Assembly: GCA_964202965.1 (NCBI GenBank)
Contig: CAXNKG010000005.1
Location: 58,547 to 122,546 of the forward strand
Reading direction: 5' to 3'
Length of the DNA: 64,000 nt
DNA from: CAXNKG01 sp964202965
GTDB lineage: Bacteria; Acidobacteriota; Vicinamibacteria; Vicinamibacterales; UBA2999
The notes under the pieces were generated by a model, which saw only the letters and a program-made list of their open reading frames with translations, did no database searches and was not told the DNA's origin. The translations under genes were made by a program, and so were the position numbers. The first letter of the stretch is position 1, and each line of letters opens with the position of its first letter. Of the stretch, positions 35,616 through 44,536 are shown piece by piece.

Positions 35616-37423
35616 GCGTGAGCGCCAGAGGCCATCGGCAGCTCGATGCGGATTTCGGTGCCGGAGCCGGGCTCGCTGAAGACGGCCACCGTTCCGCCAA
35701 GGCCCTCGATGATGTTCTTGGCAATCGGCAGGCCCAGTCCGGTGCCTGCGCGCCGCGTCGTGAAATAGGGGTCGAAGATATGTGCCATGTTTTCGGAGCT
35801 GATGCCTTCTCCTCGATCCTGCACCGAAATGGTGACGGTGGAACCGCTGCGGCGCGTGTGCAGGCGCACGGGCGGCTCCTCCGCGGTGGCCACCGCTGCG
35901 GCATGTCCCCCCGGTGGATCGGCGGGAACCGCGGCGCGCACGGCGAGCCGCGCGTTGGTCAGGATGTTGACGAGCGCCGTCCGGAGCCGCTCGGCGTCAG
36001 TGACGACCGGCGGGATCGTCGGGTCGAGGTCGAACGCGACGGGATCGGCGGTCGCGCCCGCCCATGCCGCATCGGCCGAGGCACGGCAGACCCGGTTCAC
36101 GTCGGCTTCGGCCCATTCGAAGCGAATCGGCCGCGCGAAGTCGAGCACGTCGGTCACCACGCGGTTGAGCCGGGTCGTCTCCTCGTCGATATCGGAGACG
36201 GCATCGCGGAGCTCGGCGGGCGAGAGGCGGCCGCGGCGGAGCGTCGACAGCGACGCGCGGATGATCATCAGCGGATTCCTGATCTCGTGGGCGATGACCG
36301 TCGAGAGCCTGCCGAGCGACGAGAGACGGTCGCGGTGTGCCGCCTCACGCTGGAATCGGGCGATCGATTCGGTGAGCGTATTGAACGACGCCGCGAGTGT
36401 TCGCGCATCCTCGTCGTCCCAGACGCGCGTGCGGAGCGGGACCTTGCGGCTGAGATCCCCGGTAGCCGCCACGTCCCGCATCGCCTTGGTAATGGCGGCG
36501 AGGGGGCGGGTCATCGTCAGCGCGACGGCATAACTGAGAATGGTGGCGAGCAGGAGCGTGACGACCAGAAGGCCGGCAAGCGCGGCGCGAATCGCGGTGA
36601 GAAACTGCAGCCGTTCGGTGCGCGAGCGGAGGATCAGGGCCGTCGGCGCGTCGGCGCGCGCCGGCCGTCCTCCGAGAAGCGGCCGCGACAGCGCGAGGTA
36701 CTCGGAGTCGCCCAGCCTCACCGAGGAGACCGAGGCGGCGCCCAGTGCGCGTTCCAGGCCAGGGCGAGCCGCGTCGGGCAGCGTCGCCGCCAGGATGCGT
36801 CCGCTGGCGCCAAACGCGATCTCGCTTCCCGTCAGGTTCTTGAACTCGGCCGCCAGCCGGTTGTCGAGAAACAGGCCGACCGTCAGGCGGCCGAGAATGT
36901 CCGGGATGGCACCGTCGAGCAGGATGGGGACGCTCAGCAGCTGCAGCACGCCGCGGCTGTGCGGCGTGAACATCGAGAGTTCGTCCGTGGATGTCAGGTC
37001 CGCGGCCTGCAACGCCGACGCGACGCTTTCGCTCTCGGCGCCCGCCGACCCGAGGACCTGACCTTCAGCGCCCGTCAGGAGCAGCAGGTCGGCGTCGACC
37101 TCCTCGCGATATTCGTCCGCCAGGGGCTGCACGGTCGGCGGATCGCCGGTTTCCACCGCGGCCTTCAGCTTCGGCAGGTCGGCCACGACGCGGGCCAGCC
37201 GCGTGAAATGGTCGGTCCTCGTCGCGTCGTGTTGATCGACGAGACTCCCTGCCTCGAGCAGCCCGCGGCGGAGTTCGTCCTCCGCGGCCGCCGCGGCCCG
37301 CTCGTTGACGAAATAGAACGCGAAGCCGAGCGACAGCATGGCCAGGAGCGTGCAGGCCAGGAAGACCCGATTGGTGAGGGATGATACGAACCGCATCGTG
37401 CTATCTGCCGGGGGCGCCGCCAT
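35612..37423 (-). CDS. membrane sensor histidine kinase
   Basis: A 603-residue kinase. Two membrane helices (about 18-36 and 285-307) enclose a large periplasmic sensor domain of about 245 residues resembling a double CACHE fold. A HAMP linker, the phospho-accepting His in IAHEIRNPL and the ATPase boxes (LVNILTNARLAV, DRGEGIS, GTGLGL) follow. It phosphorylates the adjacent NtrC-type regulator. The signal is unknown; a periplasmic redox, metal or small-molecule cue would fit the probable target operon. An ATG nine codons later is an alternative start. Confidence 0.9.
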   Translation of the reverse strand: MAAPPADSTMRFVSSLTNRVFLACTLLAMLSLGFAFYFVNERAAAAAEDELRRGLLEAGSLVDQHDATRTDHFTRLARVVADLPKLKAAVETGDPPTVQPLADEYREEVDADLLLLTGAEGQVLGSAGAESESVASALQAADLTSTDELSMFTPHSRGVLQLLSVPILLDGAIPDILGRLTVGLFLDNRLAAEFKNLTGSEIAFGASGRILAATLPDAARPGLERALGAASVSSVRLGDSEYLALSRPLLGGRPARADAPTALILRSRTERLQFLTAIRAALAGLLVVTLLLATILSYAVALTMTRPLAAITKAMRDVAATGDLSRKVPLRTRVWDDEDARTLAASFNTLTESIARFQREAAHRDRLSSLGRLSTVIAHEIRNPLMIIRASLSTLRRGRLSPAELRDAVSDIDEETTRLNRVVTDVLDFARPIRFEWAEADVNRVCRASADAAWAGATADPVAFDLDPTIPPVVTDAERLRTALVNILTNARLAVRAAVPADPPGGHAAAVATAEEPPVRLHTRRSGSTVTISVQDRGEGISSENMAHIFDPYFTTRRAGTGLGLPIAKNIIEGLGGTVAVFSEPGSGTEIRIELPMASGAHA

Positions 37424-37459
37424 CGTAGCGCAACACCAGAAGGAGGGTCCGCGCCGAGC

Positions 37460-37482
37460 TATACTTTCCCCTCGGCAAGGAG
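37460..37482 (+). promoter_or_regulatory. -10 element and ribosome site of fdxA
   Basis: TATACT at 37460-37465 and AAGGAG at 37477-37482, the latter 6 bases before the GTG. This gene has a real leader, in contrast to many neighbours. Confidence 0.5.
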
Positions 37483-37488
37483 CCCCGC

Positions 37489-37749
<261 letters not shown>

Positions 37750-37781
37750 CCCGGTTACCGCGATAGGAGCGGGCAAATACG

Positions 37782-39329
37782 ATGTCACCCAGCCGTGGTC
37801 TCGTGGTCCTGTCGGTTGCGGCCGCTGCCGCACTCTCAACCCTGGTCCTTCATGCCGCCCAGACGCCTGCGGGCGACCCGGCGGCCCAGTTCCAGATTGG
37901 AACGCAGTTATACGACGCGGCGCGGTACCGGGAAGCGATGGGCGCCTTCGACGCCGCAACCCGCTCTGACGACGACGCCCTGGTCACGCGCGCCCGCAAG
38001 AGTAAGGTGCGCGCCGCGCTGCGGATCGCCGAGTTCGACACAGCCCTGCGCGAAACCGCGCTGCTCGCCACCGGCGCCGTTCCGGACGCCGAGTCGCTGA
38101 CGCTTCGCGGCGACGCCCAATGGGCGGGCGGCCAGTTTGACGAGGCGGACGGGTCCTATCGTCAGGCGCTCGTCACCGCCCCAGAGTCCACGCGCGCCCG
38201 CTTCGGCCTGGCGCGTTCGCTGGCCACTCACAGCCGCCTCGAAGAGGCGCTCGTCGAGGCGCAGATCGTGTCAGGCCACGCCCCGAAGGACGCCGAGATT
38301 CACGCGCTGGTTGGGCTGATTCACGAACGCCTCCACGACTACGAGGCGGCGGCGGCCGCGTTCGAGCGGTACGTCGCGCTGCTGCCGGAGCGCGCGCCGA
38401 AGGAAGACAACCAGATGGCCGCGATCTTCCAGAGCAAGGTCCGCCTGCTGCGGGCGTTCAAGGGTCGCGTCCCAATGCAGATTGAGGGCGACCAGAACCG
38501 CAGCTATCGCGTGCCGTTCAGGCTGGTCGACAGGAAGATCGTCGTGCAGGGGCGGGTCAATCGGACGGGCGTCGAGTTCGTGCTCGACACGGGGTCCGAG
38601 CGGACCGGCATTTCCGATCAGACCGCCCGCCGCGCCGGCGTCAGCGCGATCACGTCGACGCTGACGGCGGGCGTCGGTATTCCCTCACTGCGGCTCCTCA
38701 ATATGGGACGCGCGGACATCGTGGAAATCGGCTGGCTTCGGATGCGCAATGTGCCGATCGCGATCCGCGGCGCGATCAGGAACGCGCTTCCACGCTGGCA
38801 GCGCGAAAGCCTCTCGCCGCTGGCGATGGGCCTGTCCGTCGTCATCGACTACCAGCGCCGCGAGGTCACGCTGGCCCGCAGCCTTCCGCAGGACGACGCA
38901 CAGGCGGACTTCGTGCTGCCGATGCGCATGAACCGTTTGCCGCTGGTCCGCGGCCTGATCAATTCGACCCATCCGGCGTATTTCGTCGTCGATACGGGCG
39001 GCGAGCTGATCTCGATTAGCGCGGAAACCGCCGATGCGTTGTCGATGACCCCGCCGCGCCGGATTCCGCTGCGCGTCTTCGGGATGTCAGGGATGGACGT
39101 GAGCGCGTTCCTGCTGCCTGGCGTGAACCTCGACTTCAACGAAATCGAGTTCCGCAACGTCGGGCTGGCGGTGTTGAACCTGCGGGCCCCGAGCGTGCTG
39201 CTCGGATTTCAGGTCGGCGGCATCGTCGGTCACCGGTTCCTCAGCGAGTACCGCGTGTCGATGGACGTGGCGCGCAGCGAGCTGCGGCTGGCGAAATTCG
39301 CCACGCCCGTGCTGGCCGGTAGCCGGTAG
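37782..39329 (+). CDS. TPR protein with two retropepsin-like aspartic protease domains
   Basis: A 515-residue exported protein (signal about 1-25). TPR-like helices fill residues 30-215. Two pepsin-retropepsin half-domains follow: FVLDTGSERTGIS near 265 and FVVDTGGELISIS near 405. The first has the classical DTGS; the second has DTGG. Each bacterial retropepsin normally dimerises, so two in one chain could form an internal dimer as in pepsin. Its substrate is unknown. The last codons coincide with a heptad repeat. Related proteins are common in Acidobacteria. Confidence 0.8.
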   Translation: MSPSRGLVVLSVAAAAALSTLVLHAAQTPAGDPAAQFQIGTQLYDAARYREAMGAFDAATRSDDDALVTRARKSKVRAALRIAEFDTALRETALLATGAVPDAESLTLRGDAQWAGGQFDEADGSYRQALVTAPESTRARFGLARSLATHSRLEEALVEAQIVSGHAPKDAEIHALVGLIHERLHDYEAAAAAFERYVALLPERAPKEDNQMAAIFQSKVRLLRAFKGRVPMQIEGDQNRSYRVPFRLVDRKIVVQGRVNRTGVEFVLDTGSERTGISDQTARRAGVSAITSTLTAGVGIPSLRLLNMGRADIVEIGWLRMRNVPIAIRGAIRNALPRWQRESLSPLAMGLSVVIDYQRREVTLARSLPQDDAQADFVLPMRMNRLPLVRGLINSTHPAYFVVDTGGELISISAETADALSMTPPRRIPLRVFGMSGMDVSAFLLPGVNLDFNEIEFRNVGLAVLNLRAPSVLLGFQVGGIVGHRFLSEYRVSMDVARSELRLAKFATPVLAGSR

Positions 39330-39336
39330 CGGCTAG
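39316..39336. repeat. heptad repeat spanning a stop codon
   Basis: CCGGTAG, CCGGTAG, CGGCTAG. The second unit supplies the TAG stop of the protease gene and the third reaches the stop of the convergent gene. Confidence 0.75.
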
Positions 39337-42300
39337 AAGTCGTACCCGATCCACATCGCGAATCGCTGCTTGCGGAAGGCAGCACTGCCCCCGCTGGCCG
39401 CGAACCGCAGATCCTCCCACTCCTTGTTGAGGAGCGTTCGCCAGGCCCAGTCGAAGTGGACCGGGAAGCCGAGGGCGAACGTCTCGAGCCCAATGCCGTA
39501 GGACGCGCGCGCATCGACAAGGCGGAGGCCATCCACGCGTGTGGCCCGTCCGAAGATCGGCGCCTGTGTGCCGAAGACCTGGTTGAAGCCGATGACAGGC
39601 GAATACTGCTCCGCACTGTTGGAGAGCCACGTGAACGGCTGACCATCAAACCTCGCGCCGCCCATGTTGGCGAAGAGCACGCCGCGGACGCCGCCGAGAA
39701 TACCAATCGGCGTCAGCATCGCCTCGATGAACGGGAAGCGGAGCTCGGCGTTCAGGAACGTCGCCTCCGAGCCGATGAACTCGAGGTACTCGTAGCCGCG
39801 CATTTCGGAGTTGCCTCCGAAATACATGAAGTCCGGCGCATCGCCCCAGCTCTTGAAGCCCTTGCCGCGGAGAGCGAGCAGTCCGGTGGCGCCCAGGCGC
39901 AGGTAGTAGCGCAGGTCGACATCGGCCGTCTGCCGTCCGAGCGTGTCGCCGATGTTCGGCGCAATCTCGTACGACAGTCGCATGGTGTTGCCGGCGAGCG
40001 GACCGAACTCGCGGAAGATTGTCGTTTCCTGGACGAAGTTCACGCCGAGCGGGATGTAGAGGCCGCTGCGGAGGAGCTGTCGCCCGAACTGCTGTTCCTG
40101 GTATCCCTCCGAGTACGCCTGCAGGCTGGGGTCGTTGAACTCCTCCAGGTACTGGAGCGCCCCGCCGAAGAGCTCGAGCCGCCGGTACTTGTCCATTGGC
40201 CAGATGCCGAAGGCGGTGCCGCCGCGCACGGTTCGCGTGGCCACCGACAGATCGCGGTCGATGAACTGGGAGAATGACGGGTCGTAGAAGACCCCTTCGA
40301 GCGCCCCGTAGAAGAACTGCGTCTGCGAGTAGCCCTGGAACGAGTAGTTAAAGCGCCGCGCGGCGTTGAAGTACGAAAACGCCAGTGTGCGGTACTGCGA
40401 GATCGACGCCGCGTACATGCTGACCTGCTTGTCGCCGAGCACGTCGCTGAAGGTGACGGAGGAACCGCCGAACACGTCGCCGCTGCTCGTGACACCGAGG
40501 TTCACCGGCGGACGCCCGTCGAGGAACATCTTTTCCCACGTGCCCTTGCGCCGCTGGTTGTCAGCAATCAGCGTGTGCGTCAGCGGGGCCTGGAAGTCGA
40601 TGATCGGCCCCGGCGCGCCGAAGTCCGAGTTGGACGCGGTCACGATCGGATCGCGGCGGTCGAGCGCGTGGAGCTCCCACTCGCCCTTGTAGTAGCTGAC
40701 GAACGCGATACGCGGCTCCTGCGACCCGTTCTGCAGGACGACGGGCGAGGCGTTGCCCCCCAGCGCGTCGGTGTACTGCCGCAGCTGCCCGGTGTTCAGG
40801 TTCAGCGTCCAGACGTTGAAGACGTTGCCGTTGCGCGCTACTTCGGGCGTGACCGGCTGTGCCGGATCGGTGGCCGTGGACGAGAAGACAATGGTCTCGG
40901 CGTCCATGAACTGCGCCGACGACTCGTCGTGCGTCCCGAACGTGATCTGCGTCTTCTGGCCCGTGGCCACATCCAGGCGGAACAGCTTTTCGTTGCCGCT
41001 GACACGCGCCACGTAGATGAGCGTTCGCCCGTCTGGCGACCAGGTGGGGCCTGAATCCGCGAACCCATCCTTCGTGAGATTGGTCACCTGACGCGTGGCG
41101 AGATCCAGCAGGAAGATGTCGCCGACACCGTTCTGAAGGGCGGCGAAGGCCACCTTGGTCCCATCAGGCGAAATATCCGGCGACTCCGGATCGTCGACGT
41201 CGCGCAGCTCCACGCGCTCCTCGACGTCGCTGTTGAGGACGTTCTGCATGATGAGCGTGCGCCATTTCTCACGCCGCACGAAGTAGGCGATGCGGTCGCC
41301 CGACGGATGCCAGGAGAGCCACGCCACGTTGTTGAACCGCATGCCGGGCGTGATGATGAACTCGAAGCCGAGATCCTGGTCGAAGTCGGACGTCAGGTTC
41401 CGGATCGGGGCGCCGTCCTTCGACGAGACAAGCACGATGTCCATCTCGCCGTCGCGCCGGTTGAACGTCACCATCGCCAGCAGATCGCCCGACGGCGAGG
41501 GCTCGATCGAGGCGGATCCGATGAACCGCGACTCCTCCGGATCCGGCGCGAGGTTCCGGCCGTAATCCGCCGGACGCTCCTTGTCGCGGAACGGCTTGAA
41601 GCGGTCCTTCAGGTACTTGTCGAACTCGAGGTCGAATTCCTCCGGCGTCAGGCTGAACGCCTCCTGGTACGCGTCCTCGCCCCCGCCGATCACCGATTTC
41701 CGCAGCGAGAAGAGGAACTGCCGGATGCCTTCCTTGCCCCAGCGCGATTCGACGAATTCAAACAGCGCGTGGCCCAGGTTGTAGACCATGCGCACGTTCC
41801 CGATGTTGCCGTAGCCCTCCATCTCAGACATCTTCGGGATAATGTCGGAGACCGCGGCGTCGCGGACCATCATCAGGTCGATGGGGCGCCACAGCCCCGT
41901 CATGTAATCCGACAGCCCCTCGTTCACCCAGAGCGGGATGTTCCGGCGGATCAGCGACGTCGGAATGATGTCGAATTCGAACTGGTGGGTCAGCTCGTGA
42001 ACGATCAGCCGGTACAGCAGGTCCGGCGGTTCGTCGATCGGCATCAGGATGCGGTAGCGCGTCGGCTCCGCGAATGCCGCGACCCCCTCCTGCGCCGCGC
42101 CGGGGATGACGTTCTGCTGCTGGAACTCGCTGCTCGTCTTGAAGAGGATGAGCGGGATCTTGTAGGCGAGGTCGTACTTCAGCTCCGAGCTGATGTGCTG
42201 GTACGCGCTCTCGGCGTAGCCCGCGATCCGTTCGAGGTGCTGCTCGATCGCCGGGTAGTAATAGATCTCGAAGTGGTCCGTGGTGTAGATCTGCCACTCG

Positions 42301-42434
42301 AAGTTGTCGTAGCGGATCTGGTTCTTCCCGAAGTAGGGGATGAAGGGGGTCTGCGCGAGGGCGGCCGCCGGCGCCAGCAGGGCGACGAGGGCTGCCGCGA
42401 GCAGGGACACACCGCGCGACGTGCGATTGCGCAT
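39333..42434 (-). CDS. outer-membrane gluzincin-PD40-beta-barrel fusion
   Basis: A 1033-residue exported protein in three parts. Residues about 30-280 are a peptidase MA-like metalloprotease with HELTHQFEFD and the third-ligand motif NEGLSDYM. Residues about 290-640 are a TolB-like propeller with SPDG-type repeats. The last 350 residues are BamA/TamA-like beta strands ending WIGYDF, the C-terminal aromatic signature of outer-membrane barrels. It therefore probably displays or holds a protease and propeller at the outer membrane. The ATG at 42434 is chosen because GAGGAG lies 7 bases before it and a signal peptide follows; the frame extends 14 codons further. Confidence 0.8.
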   Translation of the reverse strand: MRNRTSRGVSLLAAALVALLAPAAALAQTPFIPYFGKNQIRYDNFEWQIYTTDHFEIYYYPAIEQHLERIAGYAESAYQHISSELKYDLAYKIPLILFKTSSEFQQQNVIPGAAQEGVAAFAEPTRYRILMPIDEPPDLLYRLIVHELTHQFEFDIIPTSLIRRNIPLWVNEGLSDYMTGLWRPIDLMMVRDAAVSDIIPKMSEMEGYGNIGNVRMVYNLGHALFEFVESRWGKEGIRQFLFSLRKSVIGGGEDAYQEAFSLTPEEFDLEFDKYLKDRFKPFRDKERPADYGRNLAPDPEESRFIGSASIEPSPSGDLLAMVTFNRRDGEMDIVLVSSKDGAPIRNLTSDFDQDLGFEFIITPGMRFNNVAWLSWHPSGDRIAYFVRREKWRTLIMQNVLNSDVEERVELRDVDDPESPDISPDGTKVAFAALQNGVGDIFLLDLATRQVTNLTKDGFADSGPTWSPDGRTLIYVARVSGNEKLFRLDVATGQKTQITFGTHDESSAQFMDAETIVFSSTATDPAQPVTPEVARNGNVFNVWTLNLNTGQLRQYTDALGGNASPVVLQNGSQEPRIAFVSYYKGEWELHALDRRDPIVTASNSDFGAPGPIIDFQAPLTHTLIADNQRRKGTWEKMFLDGRPPVNLGVTSSGDVFGGSSVTFSDVLGDKQVSMYAASISQYRTLAFSYFNAARRFNYSFQGYSQTQFFYGALEGVFYDPSFSQFIDRDLSVATRTVRGGTAFGIWPMDKYRRLELFGGALQYLEEFNDPSLQAYSEGYQEQQFGRQLLRSGLYIPLGVNFVQETTIFREFGPLAGNTMRLSYEIAPNIGDTLGRQTADVDLRYYLRLGATGLLALRGKGFKSWGDAPDFMYFGGNSEMRGYEYLEFIGSEATFLNAELRFPFIEAMLTPIGILGGVRGVLFANMGGARFDGQPFTWLSNSAEQYSPVIGFNQVFGTQAPIFGRATRVDGLRLVDARASYGIGLETFALGFPVHFDWAWRTLLNKEWEDLRFAASGGSAAFRKQRFAMWIGYDF

Positions 42435-42594
42435 GAACAGTCTCCTCGCAGGGCCTGGCATTTCGATGCGAGCCATCTTACCGCCGCGCCGGGTCCGAAG
42501 GGCCCAGCCTGCATATCCTAGTCGCTGCCGTCAAAGACGGCCGTGCCGCAGCCAGCAGCAAAGGATGTACCGGTGAGGTCGGCCCATAGTGGAG

Positions 42595-42600
42595 GATAAT
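42595..42600 (+). promoter_or_regulatory. -10 element, leaderless TlpA-like gene
   Basis: GATAAT, 6 bases before the ATG at 42607. Confidence 0.6.
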
Positions 42601-42606
42601 GGGCCC

Positions 42607-43239
42607 ATGGATGCGCCTCCAGGCCTGCCGATCGACCCGGAACCGCCCACGCCAGGGGACAGCCCGCGCGGGATGAGCCGCCGGACCCGTGCCTGGCTCG
42701 GGATGGGCGCGGTCGCGGCCGCCCTTATCCTGCTGACCATGCTCTCGGGGCCCACCGTGGATCCCAACGCGCCTCCGCCCGCCGCGGATGCGGGGGCAGG
42801 GGGCGAGCCGGCGAGCGGGCTCGTGGGTCAGCCGGCGCCGCTGGCCTTTACGCTCAAGGACACAAACGGCGTGGACGTGAACCTCGCGTCGTTCAAGGGG
42901 AAAGTCATCCTCATCAACTTCTGGGCGACGTGGTGCGGACCCTGCCGCGTGGAGATTCCGGACCTGATGGAGCTGCAGGACCAGTATCGCAGCGACCTCG
43001 TCGTGCTCGGCATCGACGTGCTGGACGAGTTCACGCGGGTGCAGGCGTTCGCCGACGAACTGAAGGTGAACTATCCGCTGCTCGACGGCAACAGCCGCGA
43101 CGATGTCGAGAAGGCGTTTGGTCCGATGTGGGGCCTGCCAACCACCGTCATCGTCGCCCGCGATGGAACGATCCTGAAGAAGCACGCGGGCATCGCGACC
43201 AGGGAGCAGTTCCAGCAGTACATCGAATCGGCGCTGTAG
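42607..43239 (+). CDS. TlpA/ResA-like membrane-anchored thioredoxin
   Basis: A 210-residue protein with one membrane anchor (about 37-55, MGAVAAALILLTML), a Pro/Ala/Gly linker and a thioredoxin-like domain with the active site WATWCGPCRVE. Such proteins reduce disulfides outside the membrane, for cytochrome c maturation or for copper centre assembly (TlpA keeps SCO1 and CuA thiols reduced in Bradyrhizobium). The ATG at 42607 is chosen over the one six codons upstream because the -10 box lies between them. Confidence 0.85.
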   Translation: MDAPPGLPIDPEPPTPGDSPRGMSRRTRAWLGMGAVAAALILLTMLSGPTVDPNAPPPAADAGAGGEPASGLVGQPAPLAFTLKDTNGVDVNLASFKGKVILINFWATWCGPCRVEIPDLMELQDQYRSDLVVLGIDVLDEFTRVQAFADELKVNYPLLDGNSRDDVEKAFGPMWGLPTTVIVARDGTILKKHAGIATREQFQQYIESAL

Positions 43240-43245
43240 TATGAT
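43240..43245 (+). promoter_or_regulatory. -10 element, leaderless small gene
   Basis: TATGAT, 6 bases before the ATG at 43252. Confidence 0.5.
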
Positions 43246-43251
43246 CCGCGT

Positions 43252-43476
43252 ATGTTGAAGGGGTTCACGCACGCTCGTCTCGCCTGCGGATGCCGCGTGA
43301 CGTTCCGCGAGGGCGTCGAGGGCAGTCCGGTGACGGTGGTCATCGACGAAAAAGGCGTGCACTGCGCGATGTCCCTTCACGTCCGCGATCTCCCCGTCTA
43401 CGATTTTCGCGAAGCGCTGCGCCCGCCCACCCGTACGCTGCCTCTCGAAGAGGAAGAGTACGAAGAAGAAGGCTAG
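43252..43476 (+). CDS. small hypothetical protein with acidic tail
   Basis: A 74-residue protein I do not recognise. It has a CGC pair near residue 12, a Cys after KGVH, and ends in a run of glutamates (LEEEEYEEEG). The N-terminal half looks like a compact beta-hairpin fold, perhaps metal-binding. It follows the TlpA-like gene by 12 bases but has its own -10 box. Its end overlaps the convergent nuclease gene by four bases. Confidence 0.55.
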   Translation: MLKGFTHARLACGCRVTFREGVEGSPVTVVIDEKGVHCAMSLHVRDLPVYDFREALRPPTRTLPLEEEEYEEEG

Positions 43477-44186
43477 AAAGACACTTTCAGGTCAGCCACG
43501 AGCGGCAGGTGATCTGACGCCATCAGCGCCAGACGCGTCCGCGGCAGCTCCAGCTTCGTGACCTCGACTGTCCCCTCGTAATAGATGTGGTCGAGATGCA
43601 CCACCGGGAAGACGCCGGGATAGGTGCGCTTCCGGCGGAGATGCGCGCGCAGGTCGATGCTCTTCAGCCGCTCGCTGAGCATCTGCGTCGCCAGTCCCTT
43701 CATCCATTCGTTGAAATCCCCCAGGACAATCTTCGGCTGGCCGATGCGGCGATCGTGGACGATCGCGCTGAGCCGTCCCGCCTGGTAGCGCCGTTCCAGG
43801 AACGCCGTCCCGAGATGCACGTTGTACAGATGGAGCGTGTGGCTGCCCACCTCGATCTCGACGCGCTGGCAGCCGCGCGGCTCGCACGTCTTCCACGAAA
43901 GGTCGTACTGCGCGTGGTGGACGATGGGCAGGCGACTGAGGACCACGTTGCCGAAGAGCGCCTGGCGGAGGTGCCGCGTCGGCGCCATCACCCATCCCAT
44001 CCCCAGCAGCGCACCCAGTTCCTCGGCGTGGCCCGGGGATGTGGGACTCGCCCCGACGACTTCCTGCAGCGCAATGACGTCGGGCTCGATGGCGCGGATG
44101 ACGTCGGCAATCCGGGAGACGCTCGTGCGCCCGTCGAGGCCACTGCACCGGTGAATGTTGTAGGTTGCGACGCGAAGGGTGGTCAT
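43473..44186 (-). CDS. endonuclease/exonuclease/phosphatase family protein
   Basis: A 237-residue metal-dependent phosphoesterase. Motifs of the DNase I-like fold are in order: VATYNIHRC, DVIALQEV, LGDFNEW and MASDHLPLVADL. Members act on DNA, phosphoinositides or lipid phosphates; short cytosolic bacterial forms like this are usually unassigned and are often cardiolipin- or DNA-related. No signal peptide is seen. A heptad repeat lies just upstream of its start. Confidence 0.85.
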   Translation of the reverse strand: MTTLRVATYNIHRCSGLDGRTSVSRIADVIRAIEPDVIALQEVVGASPTSPGHAEELGALLGMGWVMAPTRHLRQALFGNVVLSRLPIVHHAQYDLSWKTCEPRGCQRVEIEVGSHTLHLYNVHLGTAFLERRYQAGRLSAIVHDRRIGQPKIVLGDFNEWMKGLATQMLSERLKSIDLRAHLRRKRTYPGVFPVVHLDHIYYEGTVEVTKLELPRTRLALMASDHLPLVADLKVSF

Positions 44187-44190
44187 TCTC

Positions 44191-44218
44191 TAGGCAGTAG
44201 GCAGCAGGCAGTAGGTGG
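44191..44218. repeat. heptad repeat, 4 units
   Basis: TAGGCAG, TAGGCAG, CAGGCAG, TAGGTGG between two divergent starts; same unit as at 156 and 48294. Confidence 0.85.
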
Positions 44219-44219
44219 T

Positions 44220-44225
44220 TACAAT
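44220..44225 (+). promoter_or_regulatory. -10 element, leaderless
   Basis: TACAAT, 6 bases before the ATG at 44232 and directly after the heptad array. Confidence 0.5.
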
Positions 44226-44231
44226 ACTCGC

Positions 44232-44534
44232 ATGGCCACGCTGAAGAGCGAGCTCGAGATTACGTGCCCCTGCTGCCGCTCCACGTTGGTCGTCGATACG
44301 AATCTGCGCCGGCTGGTGTCGCATCGCGAGCCTGAACGCGGCGATAAACCTGAGCTGAATGCGGCGGCGAAGATCCTCGCCGCCGAAGAGGCGCGCCGCG
44401 AGGCGCTTTTCGCGCAGTCGGTGGAAGCGGAAAAGGGACGCGACGACGCGCTCGCGCGGCGGTTCGAGGAAGCGCTCCGTCAGGCCGGGACGGAGCCGGT
44501 CACCAAGCCGCTTCGCGATTTCGACCTGGATTAG
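44232..44534 (+). CDS. small CPCC zinc-ribbon-like hypothetical protein
   Basis: A 100-residue protein. The N-terminus has ITCPCCRSTLVVD, half of a zinc ribbon or a metal site, and the remainder is a charged helix (KILAAEEARREAL). No second Cys pair is present, so zinc would need a dimer or other ligands. Function unknown. The open frame continues far upstream, but the -10 box and lack of sense there support the ATG at 44232. It converges on the transglutaminase-like gene with a 2-base gap. Confidence 0.55.
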   Translation: MATLKSELEITCPCCRSTLVVDTNLRRLVSHREPERGDKPELNAAAKILAAEEARREALFAQSVEAEKGRDDALARRFEEALRQAGTEPVTKPLRDFDLD

Positions 44535-44536
44535 CG

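Noticed and set aside
35618..37384. A 588-codon plus-strand open frame opposite the histidine kinase
   Set aside because: No signal, domain or promoter; the kinase reading is unambiguous.
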